Shown: positions 17,586 to 27,037, counted from the stretch's first letter. The stretch is DNA of 64,000 bases from Methylobacterium sp. J-068 (GCF_022829445.1 NZ_JAKSXY010000084.1:62001-126000); one strand, 5' to 3'. Numbers and translations: made by a program. The notes: generated by a model not told the origin, from the letters alone.

Positions 17586-17976
17586 TCTCCACGCTCAGTC
17601 ATTGCGTTGGCGGGAACTCTCCTCAAATCGGTGCCTTGTCGACCGCCGGTCATCCATTCCGTCGGGACACGTTCGATGGCGCCGATGACGTATCCGATCT
17701 GTGAGCCGCGGCTGGTGTTGCGGACACGCGGTTGAGCGACCTGCGGTTGCCGGCCGAGGTCGGTGCGGACCTCGCGCTCCTACGGGGCGTGATTGCGACG
17801 CCGCCGGGCCGATGGTCCCGGTCCCGTCCCTGGGCCGCCCCGGAGGCCTGCCGCCATACCGGGCCGATCCAGGAAATCTCACCCTGTCGGCCACGACGTG
17901 ACCCGGCTCGTTGCCCGCCGAACGAGGGCGGAGAGCAGCCATCGGGACCGGCAGGCGGCGAGCTGGCGCGCGCGCG
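17586..17976. other. Intergenic region without a supported gene
   Basis: About 390 bp between tRNA-Glu and the haloacid dehalogenase. Short open frames on both strands have only Arg/Pro/Gly-rich, shadow-like composition. No attachment-site duplication of the tRNA 3' end was seen, so there is no sign of an integrated element here. Confidence 0.5.
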
Positions 17977-18714
17977 CTAAAGGTGCTCCGCGAGCACTGC
18001 CAGTTCGCTCAGCGATCCGACGGTGATGTCGGGCTCGTAGCCCAACCTCTCCGTCTGCATGCGCAGGGATTTGAACAGGGTCGCCGGTCCGATCACTCCG
18101 TCCGCCGCGAGTTCCCGGGTGAGCGCCGCCGGCGCGACCCGCTCGATGCGTGCCACGCGGAAGCCGAAGCTCTTGGCCCCGGCGACGTCGAAGCCGTTCG
18201 ACGACACGAAGACCACCTCGTCGGGTCGAACGCCCAAACGCTCCTCGACGAGTTCGTAAGCGCGTGCATCCGGCTTGAACACGCGATGTCCATCGACGCT
18301 GATCGTCGCCTCGAGATGCCGCCCGAGCCGCGAGTTGCTGACCAAAGCCGCCAACATGTCGGGGCTGCCGTTCGAAAGGATCGCGCGACGGTAGCCCGAG
18401 AGCGCCCCGAGCGCGGCCTCGGCGTCCGGATAGGGCGTCAAGTGGTTGTAGGCCTCGGCCACATCCTCGAACAGGCGCTCGTCCGGGGTCAGACCCAGCG
18501 TCCCGAGGGTGTAGGCCAGTGACTCACGCGTGACCGTCCAGAAGTCCTCGTATCGTCCCATGAGGGAGCGCAACCAGCTGTATTCGAGCTGTTTCAGGCG
18601 CCAGACCTGAGTGATGTAGGCGCCGTGGCCGGGGAAGGCGGCGTCGGTCACGGCCTCGACCGATTGCACGTCGTAGAGCGTTCCGTAGGCGTCGAAGACG
18701 AAGGCTTTGATCAT
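17977..18714 (-). CDS. Type II (L-2) haloacid dehalogenase family enzyme
   Basis: 245 aa. HAD enzyme of the L-2-haloacid dehalogenase type, which replaces halide on short 2-haloalkanoic acids by hydroxyl. Family motifs are in place: nucleophile Asp in FVFDAYGTLYDV (about residue 8), LKQLEYSWLRSLMGRYEDFW with the substrate-site Arg/Gln region, LSNGSPDML, VFKPDARAY with the conserved Lys, and VSSNGFDVAGAKSFGF. ATG at 18714. It sits 28 bp downstream of the actP-type symporter on the same strand, so it may be the third gene of that operon; haloacetate uptake by an acetate-like symporter followed by dehalogenation would make sense but is an inference. Confidence 0.85.
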   Translation of the reverse strand: MIKAFVFDAYGTLYDVQSVEAVTDAAFPGHGAYITQVWRLKQLEYSWLRSLMGRYEDFWTVTRESLAYTLGTLGLTPDERLFEDVAEAYNHLTPYPDAEAALGALSGYRRAILSNGSPDMLAALVSNSRLGRHLEATISVDGHRVFKPDARAYELVEERLGVRPDEVVFVSSNGFDVAGAKSFGFRVARIERVAPAALTRELAADGVIGPATLFKSLRMQTERLGYEPDITVGSLSELAVLAEHL

Positions 18715-18742
18715 CGGATGCGATTCCTCGTTCAGGGGCGGG

Positions 18743-20269
18743 TCAGGCGGGCGCGCGCCCGGTGTGGGCCTGGAACAACACGGCGTCGAAGTGGGCGTCG
18801 GCGTCCGGCTCGCGCTTGCCGATGAAGGCGCACAGCACCGCACCGAGGAACCCGAGCGGCATGCTCAGGATCGCCGGGTTCACGATCGGGAAGACGGCCG
18901 CAGGGCCCAGGAAGGCCGGTCCGAGCAGCGCGAGGGCAACGGACGAGATCAGCCCCGTCGCCATGCCGCCGATCACCCCAGCCGTGTTGAACCGCCTCCA
19001 GAACAGCGACAGCACGATGACCGGGAAGTTCGCGCTCGCGGCGATGGAGATCGCCAGGATGACGAGCACGGCGACGTTCACGCCCTGTGCAAGGAGGCCG
19101 AGCAGGACCGCCGCGAGGCCGACTCCGATGGTGGCTCGGCGCGCCACCCGGACCTGGTCGGCCTCGCTCACCTGCCCCCGGCGGATCACATTGACGTAGA
19201 TGTCGTGGGCGATCGCCCCCGACGTCGAGAGCGTCAAGCCGGCGACGACGGCCAGGATCGTGGCGAAGGCGACCGCCGCCACGAAAGCCAGGAAGGCCTG
19301 TCCCCCGATGCTGTCCGGTCCCCCGCCGAGGTATTGCGCCAACAGGGGGAGAGCGAGGTTCCCGCCCCTGTCGGCCGCGCGGATCGCATCCTGGCCGACG
19401 AGCACGGCGGAGACGAAGCCGATCAGGGTCGTGACGAGGAAGAAGGCACCGGCCAGGAACATGACCCAGATGACCGACCGCCGCGCCGCGCGTGCGTCCG
19501 GGACCGTGTAGAAACGGGTCATCACGTGTGGCAGTCCAGCCGTGCCGAGCACGAAGCTCAGACCGAGCGAAAGCTGATCCAGCGGGTTCTTGAGATAGTT
19601 TCCGGGAGCGAGGATCTGCTCGCCGTATCGGGCCTCCATGGCGGCGAGCACGTTGAGCGGATTGAAGTCGAACCGCGCGAGGATCAGGACGACGAGGATC
19701 ACCGCCGTCCCGAGGAGCAGGACCGCCTTGACGATCTGCACCCAGGTCGTCGCGATCATGCCGCCGAAGGTCACGTAGACGATCATGCCGAGGCCCACGA
19801 TCGCCACCGAAACGCCGTAGGGAATCCCGAGCAGGAGCTTGATCAGCGCGCCGCCGCCGGCCATCTGCGGGATCAGGTAGGCGAGGCTGACGACGATGGT
19901 GCCCAGCACCGCGCCGAGGCGCGCGGAGGGGCGCCGCATCCGGAAGGCGATGACGTCGCCCAGCGTGTATCGGCCGGTGTTGCGCAGTGGCTCGGCCACC
20001 AGAAGCAGGATCGGCAGGAAGGCGACGAGCGCGCCGACCGCGTAGAGCGTGCCGTCCATGCCGTAGAGCGCGGCCAGGCCCGTGAACCCGAGGAAGGCGG
20101 CCGCGCTCATCCAGTCGCCGGCGAGCGCGAATCCGTTCTGGAGCGGGGTGAGTCCGCTGTCGGCGGCATAGAAGCTCTCGACCGTCTTGGTCCGGCGCGC
20201 CGCCCAGTAGGTGATGAGCAGCGTGATGCCGACGATCACCGCGAATATGGCGAGGGCGAGGGCCTTCAT
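18743..20269 (-). CDS. actP: ActP-type cation/acetate (organic acid) symporter
   Basis: 508 aa, sodium:solute symporter family with about 13 membrane helices. Characteristic segments include YAADSGLTPLQNGFALAGDW, SAAAFLGFTGL, GRYTLGDVIAFRM, YLIPQMAGGGALIKLLLG and GLPHVMTRFYTV. These match the acetate/pyruvate permease branch (ActP, MctC) and move short monocarboxylates with a cation across the inner membrane. The ATG overlaps the stop of the upstream DUF485 gene by four bases. A sigma-54 promoter lies before that gene, and the divergent gene encodes a sigma-54 activator. The haloacid dehalogenase gene follows after 28 bp. Confidence 0.87.
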   Translation of the reverse strand: MKALALAIFAVIVGITLLITYWAARRTKTVESFYAADSGLTPLQNGFALAGDWMSAAAFLGFTGLAALYGMDGTLYAVGALVAFLPILLLVAEPLRNTGRYTLGDVIAFRMRRPSARLGAVLGTIVVSLAYLIPQMAGGGALIKLLLGIPYGVSVAIVGLGMIVYVTFGGMIATTWVQIVKAVLLLGTAVILVVLILARFDFNPLNVLAAMEARYGEQILAPGNYLKNPLDQLSLGLSFVLGTAGLPHVMTRFYTVPDARAARRSVIWVMFLAGAFFLVTTLIGFVSAVLVGQDAIRAADRGGNLALPLLAQYLGGGPDSIGGQAFLAFVAAVAFATILAVVAGLTLSTSGAIAHDIYVNVIRRGQVSEADQVRVARRATIGVGLAAVLLGLLAQGVNVAVLVILAISIAASANFPVIVLSLFWRRFNTAGVIGGMATGLISSVALALLGPAFLGPAAVFPIVNPAILSMPLGFLGAVLCAFIGKREPDADAHFDAVLFQAHTGRAPA

Positions 20270-20643
20270 GACCGCGCCTCCCGCTCGGCGATGGCGCGGG
20301 CGGCCTGGGGATCGAAGCACGTCTCGGCCAGGAAGGCGTACAGGATCGCGAGCCCCCAGCACATGGCGTAGACCCCCAGCACCAAGCCGTAGCCCAGGTT
20401 GAGCGGCCCCGCGATCTTCTCGGCCATGAGCGGTCTTGCGAAGCCGGCCAGCGCGAGGGTGACGAGAAAGAAGCCCAGACCGCCCGCGAGCATGGGTCCG
20501 ACCACGCGCCGCTTGAGCCTCAACAGGCGCTGGAATTCGACGCCATCGATGATCCGGGCGTCGGCGACGGAACGGGCGGGGTGCGTCGGGCGCCGGGGCT
20601 CGCCGGCGTACGGGGGATGCGATGCGGCGACGGGGGCTGCCAT
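20266..20643 (-). CDS. DUF485 membrane protein, partner of the symporter
   Basis: 125 aa. A cytoplasmic N-terminus of about 50 residues is followed by two membrane helices (MLAGGLGFFLVTLALAGF and LGYGLVLGVYAMCWGLAILY), the DUF485/YjcH pattern. DUF485 genes are regularly found directly before actP. ATG at 20643 with AGGA upstream. First gene of the DUF485-actP unit, about 47 nt downstream of the predicted transcription start at the sigma-54 promoter. Confidence 0.82.
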   Translation of the reverse strand: MAAPVAASHPPYAGEPRRPTHPARSVADARIIDGVEFQRLLRLKRRVVGPMLAGGLGFFLVTLALAGFARPLMAEKIAGPLNLGYGLVLGVYAMCWGLAILYAFLAETCFDPQAARAIAEREARS

Positions 20644-20699
20644 GGCGTTTCCTGCTGGTGTTCTTGGCGCCCGTCGTGATCGCGGGCGCAGGGTCCTGG

Positions 20700-20715
20700 C
20701 GCAATTGGGATGCCA
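20700..20715 (-). promoter_or_regulatory. Sigma-54 (RpoN) promoter of the DUF485-actP operon
   Basis: On the minus strand the sequence reads TGGCATCCCAATTGCG, close to the consensus TGGCACG-N4-TTGCA, with the invariant GG and GC exactly 10 bases apart. The predicted start is near 20689, leaving about a 46-nt leader before ATG 20643. A divergent gene 130 bp away encodes a sigma-54-dependent activator. A second, poorer GG-N10-GC site (TGGTGCCCTTACCGCT on the minus strand) lies further upstream at about 20759-20774. Confidence 0.8.
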
Positions 20716-20780
20716 GCCCGCGCGGGTCCGGTTTCCCTATGATCGTCAGATCTTTAGCGGTAAGGGCACCAGGGCGCGGC

Positions 20781-20808
20781 GATGCATGTCTGCTGCAAGT
20801 GATGCATA
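20781..20808. promoter_or_regulatory. Candidate upstream activator site (GATGCAT repeats)
   Basis: Two copies of GATGCAT 20 bp apart (20781-20787 and 20801-20807), also readable as an inverted TGCAT/ATGCA pair around a 13-bp centre. It lies about 90-110 bp upstream of the predicted sigma-54 start and directly before the activator gene, where enhancer-binding proteins usually bind. Inferred from position and symmetry. Confidence 0.45.
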
Positions 20809-20844
20809 ATCGGTTCAATCATGCTTGGCCGACCAGGATTGCCC

Positions 20845-22479
20845 ATGCCCGCCGACGACCCGCGTACGATTCTGGATGCGCTGCCGCTCTGTATCGAGAT
20901 CTCGGGGGATGACGGCACCGTCTACGCGAATGCCGAGGCTCGGCGGATCGGACTCGGCCCGACCTCGTCGCCGGAAGGTCGGACCCCGAGCGGCGCGCAT
21001 CCATCGCAACGGGCCGCGTCGGACGGCGCTCCGTACCGGGTCGTGGCTCTCGCACTGGGCGACGGTCGGACTTTGCGCCTCGGGATTCCGCCGGCCTTGT
21101 TCGCGGACGCGGAGCCCTGTCCTGTCGAGGCGCAGCGGCTCGCCGAGGACTTCCAGGAGATCTTCCGCAATTCCTTCGACGGCATCTTCGTGGCGGACGG
21201 GGCTGGCCGCACCCTGATGGTCAACGCGGGTTGCGAGCGCAACTACGACCTCTCCGCCCGCGAGATGATCGGTCGCCACGTCTCCGAGTTCGAGGCCCTC
21301 GGCCTGATCCGGCCGGTCATCGCCACGCAGGTGATCACCACGGCCGAACGCGTCACGGCGGTACAGACGACCCACAAGGGCAAGACCATCATGGTGACGG
21401 GCATTCCGCTGTTCGACGAGGACGGCGCGGTCCGGCGCGTGGTGATCAACTCACGCGACACCACGGAGCTGACACAGCTCCAGGCGGAACTCGCGCGAAT
21501 ACAGGCGCACCTCGCGCGGGTGGAAGGCGAGGTTGCCCATCTGCGCCGCGACCGGTTCAAGCTCGACGGCATCGTGCTTCAGAGCACCGCGATGCGCCGG
21601 GTCGCCGAAATGGCCACGCGCGTCGCCAGAGTCGATGCAACCGTCTTGATCACCGGCGAGTCCGGGGTGGGCAAGGAGGTCCTGGCCCGCCTGATCCATC
21701 GGGAGAGCCCGCGCGCCAAGGGCCCATTCATCAAGATCAATTGCGGGGCGATTCCGCGCGAACTCCTGGAATCCGAGCTGTTCGGTTATGAGGGCGGCGC
21801 CTTCACCGGGGCGCGGAGCAAGGGCAAGCCCGGCCTCGTCGAACTTGCCGACGGTGGGACATTGTTTCTCGACGAGGTCGGCGAACTGCCGCTCGACATG
21901 CAGGTCAAGCTCCTGCACGTCTTGCAGGATCGCACGACGACGCGCGTGGGCGGGACGCAATCGGTCAGGATCGACGCTCGGATGGTCGCGGCCACGAACC
22001 GCGATCTCGCGCAGATGGTCGAGGCCAGGAGCTTCCGCGAGGACCTGTTCTACCGTCTGAACGTCGTACCGATCGAGATTCCTCCCCTGCGGGAGCGGCG
22101 GGACGACATCCTGCCGCTCACGGTCCAGGCGCTGGCCGAGATCAACAGCCGGTACCGGACAGCGCGGCGGCTGACTCCGTCCGCCCTGGCCAAGCTGATC
22201 GAACACGACTGGCCCGGCAACGTGCGCGAGTTGCGCAACCTGATCGAACGCCTGGTGGTGATCGCGCAGGACGATACGATCGGGCTCGACGGCCTTCCGC
22301 AACTCCCGAGCCGGCGCTGCAAAGACGGCAACCTGCTCGCCAGCGTCGAGGCCTACGAGCGGCGCCTGGTGGCGGAGGCGGTGGAGCGGTTGGGCAGCAC
22401 GCGCGCGGCCGCGAAGTCTCTCGGCATCAGCCAGTCGAGTGTCGTACGCAAGCTGAAGAGGCCGCTCCTGTCCCGCTAA
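20845..22479 (+). CDS. Sigma-54-dependent Fis-type activator with PAS sensor domains
   Basis: 544 aa from ATG 20845 (AGGA upstream; ATG 20821 would add 8 residues). An N-terminal PAS-like region (1-90) and a second PAS domain (about 100-205, [20 protein letters not shown]) are followed by a short coiled segment and the AAA+ domain. The AAA+ domain has Walker A GESGVGKE (from 271), GAFTGA (318-323), which contacts sigma-54, and Walker [10 protein letters not shown]. The C-terminal Fis-type HTH is [20 protein letters not shown]. It should activate the divergent sigma-54 promoter of DUF485-actP in response to a small molecule sensed by the PAS domains. It lacks a response-regulator receiver, so it is not phosphorylation-controlled in the usual way. 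Confidence 0.9.
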   Translation: MPADDPRTILDALPLCIEISGDDGTVYANAEARRIGLGPTSSPEGRTPSGAHPSQRAASDGAPYRVVALALGDGRTLRLGIPPALFADAEPCPVEAQRLAEDFQEIFRNSFDGIFVADGAGRTLMVNAGCERNYDLSAREMIGRHVSEFEALGLIRPVIATQVITTAERVTAVQTTHKGKTIMVTGIPLFDEDGAVRRVVINSRDTTELTQLQAELARIQAHLARVEGEVAHLRRDRFKLDGIVLQSTAMRRVAEMATRVARVDATVLITGESGVGKEVLARLIHRESPRAKGPFIKINCGAIPRELLESELFGYEGGAFTGARSKGKPGLVELADGGTLFLDEVGELPLDMQVKLLHVLQDRTTTRVGGTQSVRIDARMVAATNRDLAQMVEARSFREDLFYRLNVVPIEIPPLRERRDDILPLTVQALAEINSRYRTARRLTPSALAKLIEHDWPGNVRELRNLIERLVVIAQDDTIGLDGLPQLPSRRCKDGNLLASVEAYERRLVAEAVERLGSTRAAAKSLGISQSSVVRKLKRPLLSR

Positions 22480-22521
22480 GCAGGGCTGCGCCGCCTCCGC
22501 TTCGATCAGGCCGAGACGGCG

Positions 22522-24474
22522 TCAGGCCGCGATCCGCGTGCGGACCCAGTTGATGACGCCCCCCTCCAGCAGCACCTCGATCTGGCGCGGCGACAGGTCG
22601 TGGCGCAGCCGGATCCGCGCCTTGCCGCCGCGCAGGGTGGCCTCGATCTCGGGACCTCCGGCGAGCGCGCCGGGCACATCCGCGATCTCGATCACGTCGC
22701 CGAGTTCGAGCCGGTCGTAGTCGGCGGGATCCACGAAGGTCAGCGGCAGGACGCCGAAATTGACGAGGTTCTGCCAGTGGATGCGGGCGAAGCTCTTGGC
22801 CAGCACCGTTTCCAGCCCGAGATAGCGCGGCGCCAGCGCGGCGTTCTCGCGGCTCGAGCCCTGGCCGTAATTGGAGCCGCCGACGATGGCGTGCCCGGCG
22901 CGCTCCCGGCCGCCCTGCCTGGCGCGCTTCGGGTAGGTGTCGTCGATGGGCTCGAAGGTGAATTCCGAGGTCTTGGGGATGTTCGACCAGTAGGGCATCA
23001 CACGGGCACCGGCCGGCATGATGTCGTCGGTGGAGATGTCGTCGCCGGTCTTCAACATCACCGGCACGCGGATCGAGGTGCCGAGCTTGCCGAGTTCGGG
23101 CAGCGTCGTGATGTTGGCGGATTTCTCCAGGGCGACATCCCGCGCCTCCGCCTCGGACAGGGGCGCCACCAGCATCGCGGCGTTGCCCGTCACCATGCGC
23201 GGGGGCGCGACCCGCGGATAGGGGATGCCGAGGGTGCGCGGATCGGTGATCACGCCGGTCAGCGCCGAGGCGGCGGCGGTCTCCGGGCTGCACAGGAACA
23301 CGCTGTCCTCGCGGGTGCCCGAGCGGCCGGGGAAGTTGCGCGGCACGGTGCGGAGCGAATTGCGCCCCGAAGCCGGGGCCTGGCCCATGCCGATGCAGCC
23401 GTTGCAGCCGGCCTGATGCACCCGCGCCCCGGCGTGGATGAGGTCGGTGAGCTGTCCGTCGCGGATCAGGGTCTCCAGGACCACGCGGGTGGAAGGGTTG
23501 ATGTCGAACGACACCCGGTCGTGGGCTTGGGCGCCCTTCACGATGGCGGCGGCCACGGCGAAGTCGCGGAATCCGGGATTGGCCGAGGAGCCGATATAGG
23601 ACTGATAGATCTCGGTGCCGGCCACCTCCGAGACCGGCACGACGTTGCCGGGACTCGACGGTTTGGCGATCATCGGCACCAGGGTGGAGAGGTCGATCTC
23701 CTCGTGGTCGTCGTAGGCGCAGCCCGCATCGGCGCTGAGCGGCACCCAGTCCTCGCGCCGGCCGACGCTGTCGAGGAACGCTTTCGTGGCGGCGTCCGAG
23801 GGGAAGACGCTCGTCGTGGCGCCCATCTCGGCGCCCATGTTGGCGATGACGTGCCGGTCCATGGCGGTGAGGTGATCGAGGCCGGGTCCGTGATACTCGA
23901 TGATCCGTCCGAAGCCCCCCTCGACGCCGTGGCGCGCGAGCATCGTCAGGATCACGTCCTTGGCGCTCACCCAGTCGGGCAGCCGTCCCGTCAGCCGCAC
24001 GCCCCAGACGCGCGGCATGCGCAGGTTCAGGGGCTGGCCCGCCATGGCGAGCGCCACCTCGACGCCGCCGGCCCCGAAGGCGAGCATGCCGAGCGACCCG
24101 GCGGCCGGCGTGTGGCTGTCGGAGCCGACCAGGGTCTGTCCCGGCTTGCCGAAGCTCTGCATGTGCACGGGGTGGCTGATGCCGTTGCCGGGCCGCGAGT
24201 ACCACACGCCGAAGCGGCGGCAGGCCGAGCGCAGGAACATGTGCTCGTCGGCGTTGAGGTGGTCGTTCTGGACGAGGTTGTGATCGATGTACTGCGCGGC
24301 GAGCCCGACCTTCACCCGCTCGACGCCCATGGCTTCGAGTTCGAGCATCACGAGCCCGCCGAGCACGTCCTGCAGCAGGGTCTGGTCGATCCGGAGGGCG
24401 ATGTCGCCGCCGGGCGTGAGGTCGCCCTCGGCGAGGTGGGCCTGGACGAGCTTCTGCGTGAGGTTCAGAGCCAT
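22522..24474 (-). CDS. Aconitase-family hydro-lyase (Aquifex-type aconitate hydratase)
   Basis: 650 aa with fused large and swivel domains, the compact organisation of the Aquifex-type putative aconitase. Active-site segments: LVGSDSHTPAAGSLGMLAFG, AGCNGCIGMGQAP with Cys357 and Cys360 for the iron-sulfur cluster, GDDISTDDIMPAG, and GGSNYGQGSSRENAA with the catalytic Ser. The first cluster ligand, normally in GSCTN, is replaced: the sequence reads IGSSAN with Ser297. It ends a cluster of LysR, CoA-transferase, HMG-CoA-lyase-type and MFS genes, so it is more likely a catabolic hydratase for an aconitate, citraconate or methylglutaconate-like acid than the Krebs-cycle enzyme. ATG at 24474. Confidence 0.85.
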   Translation of the reverse strand: MALNLTQKLVQAHLAEGDLTPGGDIALRIDQTLLQDVLGGLVMLELEAMGVERVKVGLAAQYIDHNLVQNDHLNADEHMFLRSACRRFGVWYSRPGNGISHPVHMQSFGKPGQTLVGSDSHTPAAGSLGMLAFGAGGVEVALAMAGQPLNLRMPRVWGVRLTGRLPDWVSAKDVILTMLARHGVEGGFGRIIEYHGPGLDHLTAMDRHVIANMGAEMGATTSVFPSDAATKAFLDSVGRREDWVPLSADAGCAYDDHEEIDLSTLVPMIAKPSSPGNVVPVSEVAGTEIYQSYIGSSANPGFRDFAVAAAIVKGAQAHDRVSFDINPSTRVVLETLIRDGQLTDLIHAGARVHQAGCNGCIGMGQAPASGRNSLRTVPRNFPGRSGTREDSVFLCSPETAAASALTGVITDPRTLGIPYPRVAPPRMVTGNAAMLVAPLSEAEARDVALEKSANITTLPELGKLGTSIRVPVMLKTGDDISTDDIMPAGARVMPYWSNIPKTSEFTFEPIDDTYPKRARQGGRERAGHAIVGGSNYGQGSSRENAALAPRYLGLETVLAKSFARIHWQNLVNFGVLPLTFVDPADYDRLELGDVIEIADVPGALAGGPEIEATLRGGKARIRLRHDLSPRQIEVLLEGGVINWVRTRIAA

Positions 24475-24627
24475 ATCGGTCTCCCGGTCTCCTGTTCGAG
24501 GGCAAAGGAATCCCGCCGAGGCAAGGGCCCCGATTGGGCAAGGGCGTCGCTAGGGCGAGCGACCCCGGCGGGCGCCTCCGCTAGAGGCGACCGGCGCTGG
24601 GGCCGCGTCTGTCGGGTGTGGGACGGA

Positions 24628-25950
24628 TCAGACCCTGCGGTCGCTGCGGCGCAGGCTCTCGGGCATCGCGAAGAGCGCGAGCCCGGCCGCGATGAGGCAG
24701 ACGATGCCGATGGCGTAGAGCGCCGGAGTCGTCGAACCCGTCAGGTCCTTGATCCAGCCGACCGCCACGGGGCTGACGATGCCGCCGAACTGGCCCAGCG
24801 TGTTGATGAGGGCGATGCCGCCGGCGGCCCCCGCCCCGGTGACGAGCTTGGCCGGCAGGGTCCAGAAGGTCGGGATCGAGGCGACGATGCCGGCCCCGAC
24901 CAGGGCCAGGGCGAACATCAGCGGCACGATCTGCCGGTCGAACAGGCCGGCGGCGAAGAAGCCGATGGCCGCCGCGATGGCGAGGCCCGCTACGAATTTC
25001 GGCCGCTCGCCGGAGGCGTCCGACAGGCGCCCGACCACGATCATGCTGATGGCGCCGCAGACGTAGGGGATCGCCGTGAGGAAGCCGATGGAGGCCGCCG
25101 TTCCGCCGGTGGCGGTCTTGATCAAGTCCGGCCCCCAGAAGTTCAGGCCGTAGGAGCCCACCTGGAGCAGGAAGTACACCAGCGCGATGAGCAGGAAGCC
25201 CGGCTGCTTGATCGCGCCCCAGAGGGAATGGTCGCCGATGTCGCGGTTGTGGTGGGCGATCTGCGCGGACAGGAGGTCCTTCTCGCGCTGGTTGAGCCAG
25301 CGCGCATCGGCGATCCGGTCGTCGAGGCGGAAGAACACCATCGCGCCGAGCACGAGGCAGGGCAGGCCGCCGGCGAGGAACAGCCACTGCCAGCCGGCGA
25401 GGCCCGCCACCCCGTTGAGGCCGCCGAGGATGAGGCCCGCCACCGGTGCGCCGAAGATGCCCGAGAAGGCCGAGGCCACGAACATGAACGAGGTCACGCG
25501 CCCCCGGAACGAGGCCGGAAACCAGAGGGTCAGGTAGTACAGGATGCCCGGCGCGAAGCCCGCCTCCATGGCGCCGATGATGAAGCGCAGAACGTAGAAG
25601 TGCCACTCGGTGGTGATGAACACCATCAGCGCCGTGGCGATGCCCCAGGACACCATGATGCGGGCGATCCAGCGCCGCGCCCCGACCCGGTAGAGGAACA
25701 GGTTCGAGGGCACCTCGAAGATCACGTAGCCGACGACGAACATGCTCGCGCCGAGACCGTAGGCGACGTTGCTGAAGCCGAGGTCGCTCTGGAGCTGGAA
25801 CTTGGCGAAGCTGATGTTGATCCGGTCGAAGAAGGCGAACATGTAGCAGACCATGATCAGCGGCATCAGCCGCCACGCGGCCTTGCGGACCACGCTGGCC
25901 TCGGTGACGGTGTCTTCGCCCGCGAGCGGGCCGGTCGTGGCAGCGGTCAT
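24628..25950 (-). CDS. MFS organic-anion importer (anion:cation symporter family)
   Basis: 440 aa, 12 membrane helices with a central cytoplasmic loop (DDRIADARWLNQREKDLLSAQI). Typical ACS-family segments: FFDRINISFAKFQLQSDLG near the N-terminus, ARIMVSWGIATALMVF, RFIIGAMEAGFAPGILYYL and WFPASFRGR. The family includes tartrate, galactonate, phthalate and related carboxylate transporters. AGGAGG precedes ATG 25950. It lies between the HMG-CoA-lyase-type and aconitase-type genes on the same strand, so it is presumably the uptake step for the acid that the cluster degrades. Confidence 0.88.
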   Translation of the reverse strand: MTAATTGPLAGEDTVTEASVVRKAAWRLMPLIMVCYMFAFFDRINISFAKFQLQSDLGFSNVAYGLGASMFVVGYVIFEVPSNLFLYRVGARRWIARIMVSWGIATALMVFITTEWHFYVLRFIIGAMEAGFAPGILYYLTLWFPASFRGRVTSFMFVASAFSGIFGAPVAGLILGGLNGVAGLAGWQWLFLAGGLPCLVLGAMVFFRLDDRIADARWLNQREKDLLSAQIAHHNRDIGDHSLWGAIKQPGFLLIALVYFLLQVGSYGLNFWGPDLIKTATGGTAASIGFLTAIPYVCGAISMIVVGRLSDASGERPKFVAGLAIAAAIGFFAAGLFDRQIVPLMFALALVGAGIVASIPTFWTLPAKLVTGAGAAGGIALINTLGQFGGIVSPVAVGWIKDLTGSTTPALYAIGIVCLIAAGLALFAMPESLRRSDRRV

Positions 25951-26116
25951 GGTTTCCTCCTGGGCATGTTTTTTGGGATGGGGACGACCCGTGGCATGCC
26001 GCTCCGCTCGGCGCGGGCGGGTTCACGGGGAGGACGGAGCCCCTTCTGGCGAGGGCTTCCGTCCGGGATCGAGACTGGGGGCGCCCGGGAGCCGGAGCGT
26101 CCGTCGGGGCCCGGCG

Positions 26117-27037
26117 TCAGGCCGCCCGCGGCACCGGATGCAGGTCGCAGGGGCGGCCGGCCTTGGCGACCTGTCCCGGCACCTCGTGCTGGACGAGGCG
26201 TGGCAGGTCGCGGGACAGGCGGATCAGGGCGTCGAGGTCGAGCCCCGTCTCGATGCCCATCTCGTGGGCCATGCTGACGAGATCCTCGGTGCAGATGTTG
26301 CCCGTGGCGCCGGGCGCGAACGGGCAGCCGCCCAGGCCCCCGAGCGCCGCATCGAACCGGCGCGCGCCCACGCGATGGGCGGCGAGCACGTTGGCGAGCC
26401 CGAGCCCGCGGGTGTTGTGGAAGTGCAGGGTCAGGCGCTCGGCCGGCACGAGGCTCAGCGCGCGCGCGACGAGCCGCTCGACCTGGCGCGGGTTGGCCAT
26501 GCCGGTGGTGTCGGCCAGCGTCACTCCCTGGATGCCGAGGGCGAGGTAGCGCTCGACCTGGGCCATCACCGTGTCGGCGTCCTGGTCGCCCTCGAACGGG
26601 CAGCCGAAGGCGGTGGCCACCGTGGCGTTGGTCGAGACGTCGGCCCCCCGCACCGTCTCCATAATCCGGGCGAACCCCTCGATGGAGGCCGCCGGGCTCA
26701 TGCCCATGTTGGCGCGGTTGTGGGTCTCGCTCACCGAGGCGACGAGGTTGATCTCGTCGACCCCCGCCGCCAGCGCCCGCTCCGCGCCCTTCGGGTTCGG
26801 CACCAGCGCGACGTAGACCGTGCCGGGCCGCCGCCGGATGCCGGCGAAGACCTCGGCCGCGTCGCGAAGCGCCGGGACGGCCTTGGGCGACACGAAGGAC
26901 GAGACCTCGATGCGCGAGAACCCGGCCGCCGAGAGCGCATCGATCAGCGCGATCTTGTCGGCGGTCTCGACGTATTGGGCTTCGATCTGAAATCCGTCGC
27001 GGGTGGCGACTTCCTGGATCAGCATGGTCTCGGTCAT
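26117..27037 (-). CDS. HMG-CoA lyase family enzyme
   Basis: 306 aa TIM-barrel DRE-TIM metallolyase. Catalytic residues of HMG-CoA lyases are present: Arg13-Asp14 in TRDGFQIE, the metal ligands His205 and His207 in LHFHNT, and the active-site Cys238 in GLGGCPFAPGATGN. It cleaves a 3-hydroxy-3-methylacyl-CoA into acetyl-CoA and a keto product: HMG-CoA gives acetoacetate, while (R)-citramalyl-CoA, cleaved by a relative in Chloroflexus, gives pyruvate. ATG 27037 overlaps the CoA-transferase stop by four bases, so the two enzymes are translationally coupled, consistent with activation then cleavage of the same acid. Confidence 0.9.
   Translation of the reverse strand: MTETMLIQEVATRDGFQIEAQYVETADKIALIDALSAAGFSRIEVSSFVSPKAVPALRDAAEVFAGIRRRPGTVYVALVPNPKGAERALAAGVDEINLVASVSETHNRANMGMSPAASIEGFARIMETVRGADVSTNATVATAFGCPFEGDQDADTVMAQVERYLALGIQGVTLADTTGMANPRQVERLVARALSLVPAERLTLHFHNTRGLGLANVLAAHRVGARRFDAALGGLGGCPFAPGATGNICTEDLVSMAHEMGIETGLDLDALIRLSRDLPRLVQHEVPGQVAKAGRPCDLHPVPRAA

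Noticed and set aside
17435-17653. 72-aa minus-strand frame containing GNRTRVFAVKGR
   Set aside because: It lies over tRNA-Glu; this peptide is a well-known false prediction from tRNA genes.
17510-17976. Integrated element next to tRNA-Glu
   Set aside because: No integrase, no repeat of the tRNA 3' end and no change in gene type beyond it.
22600-26277. 1225-aa plus-strand open frame over the aconitase and MFS genes
   Set aside because: It runs antisense through two complete, recognisable genes and has low-complexity His/Asp/Gly-rich sequence without any domain.
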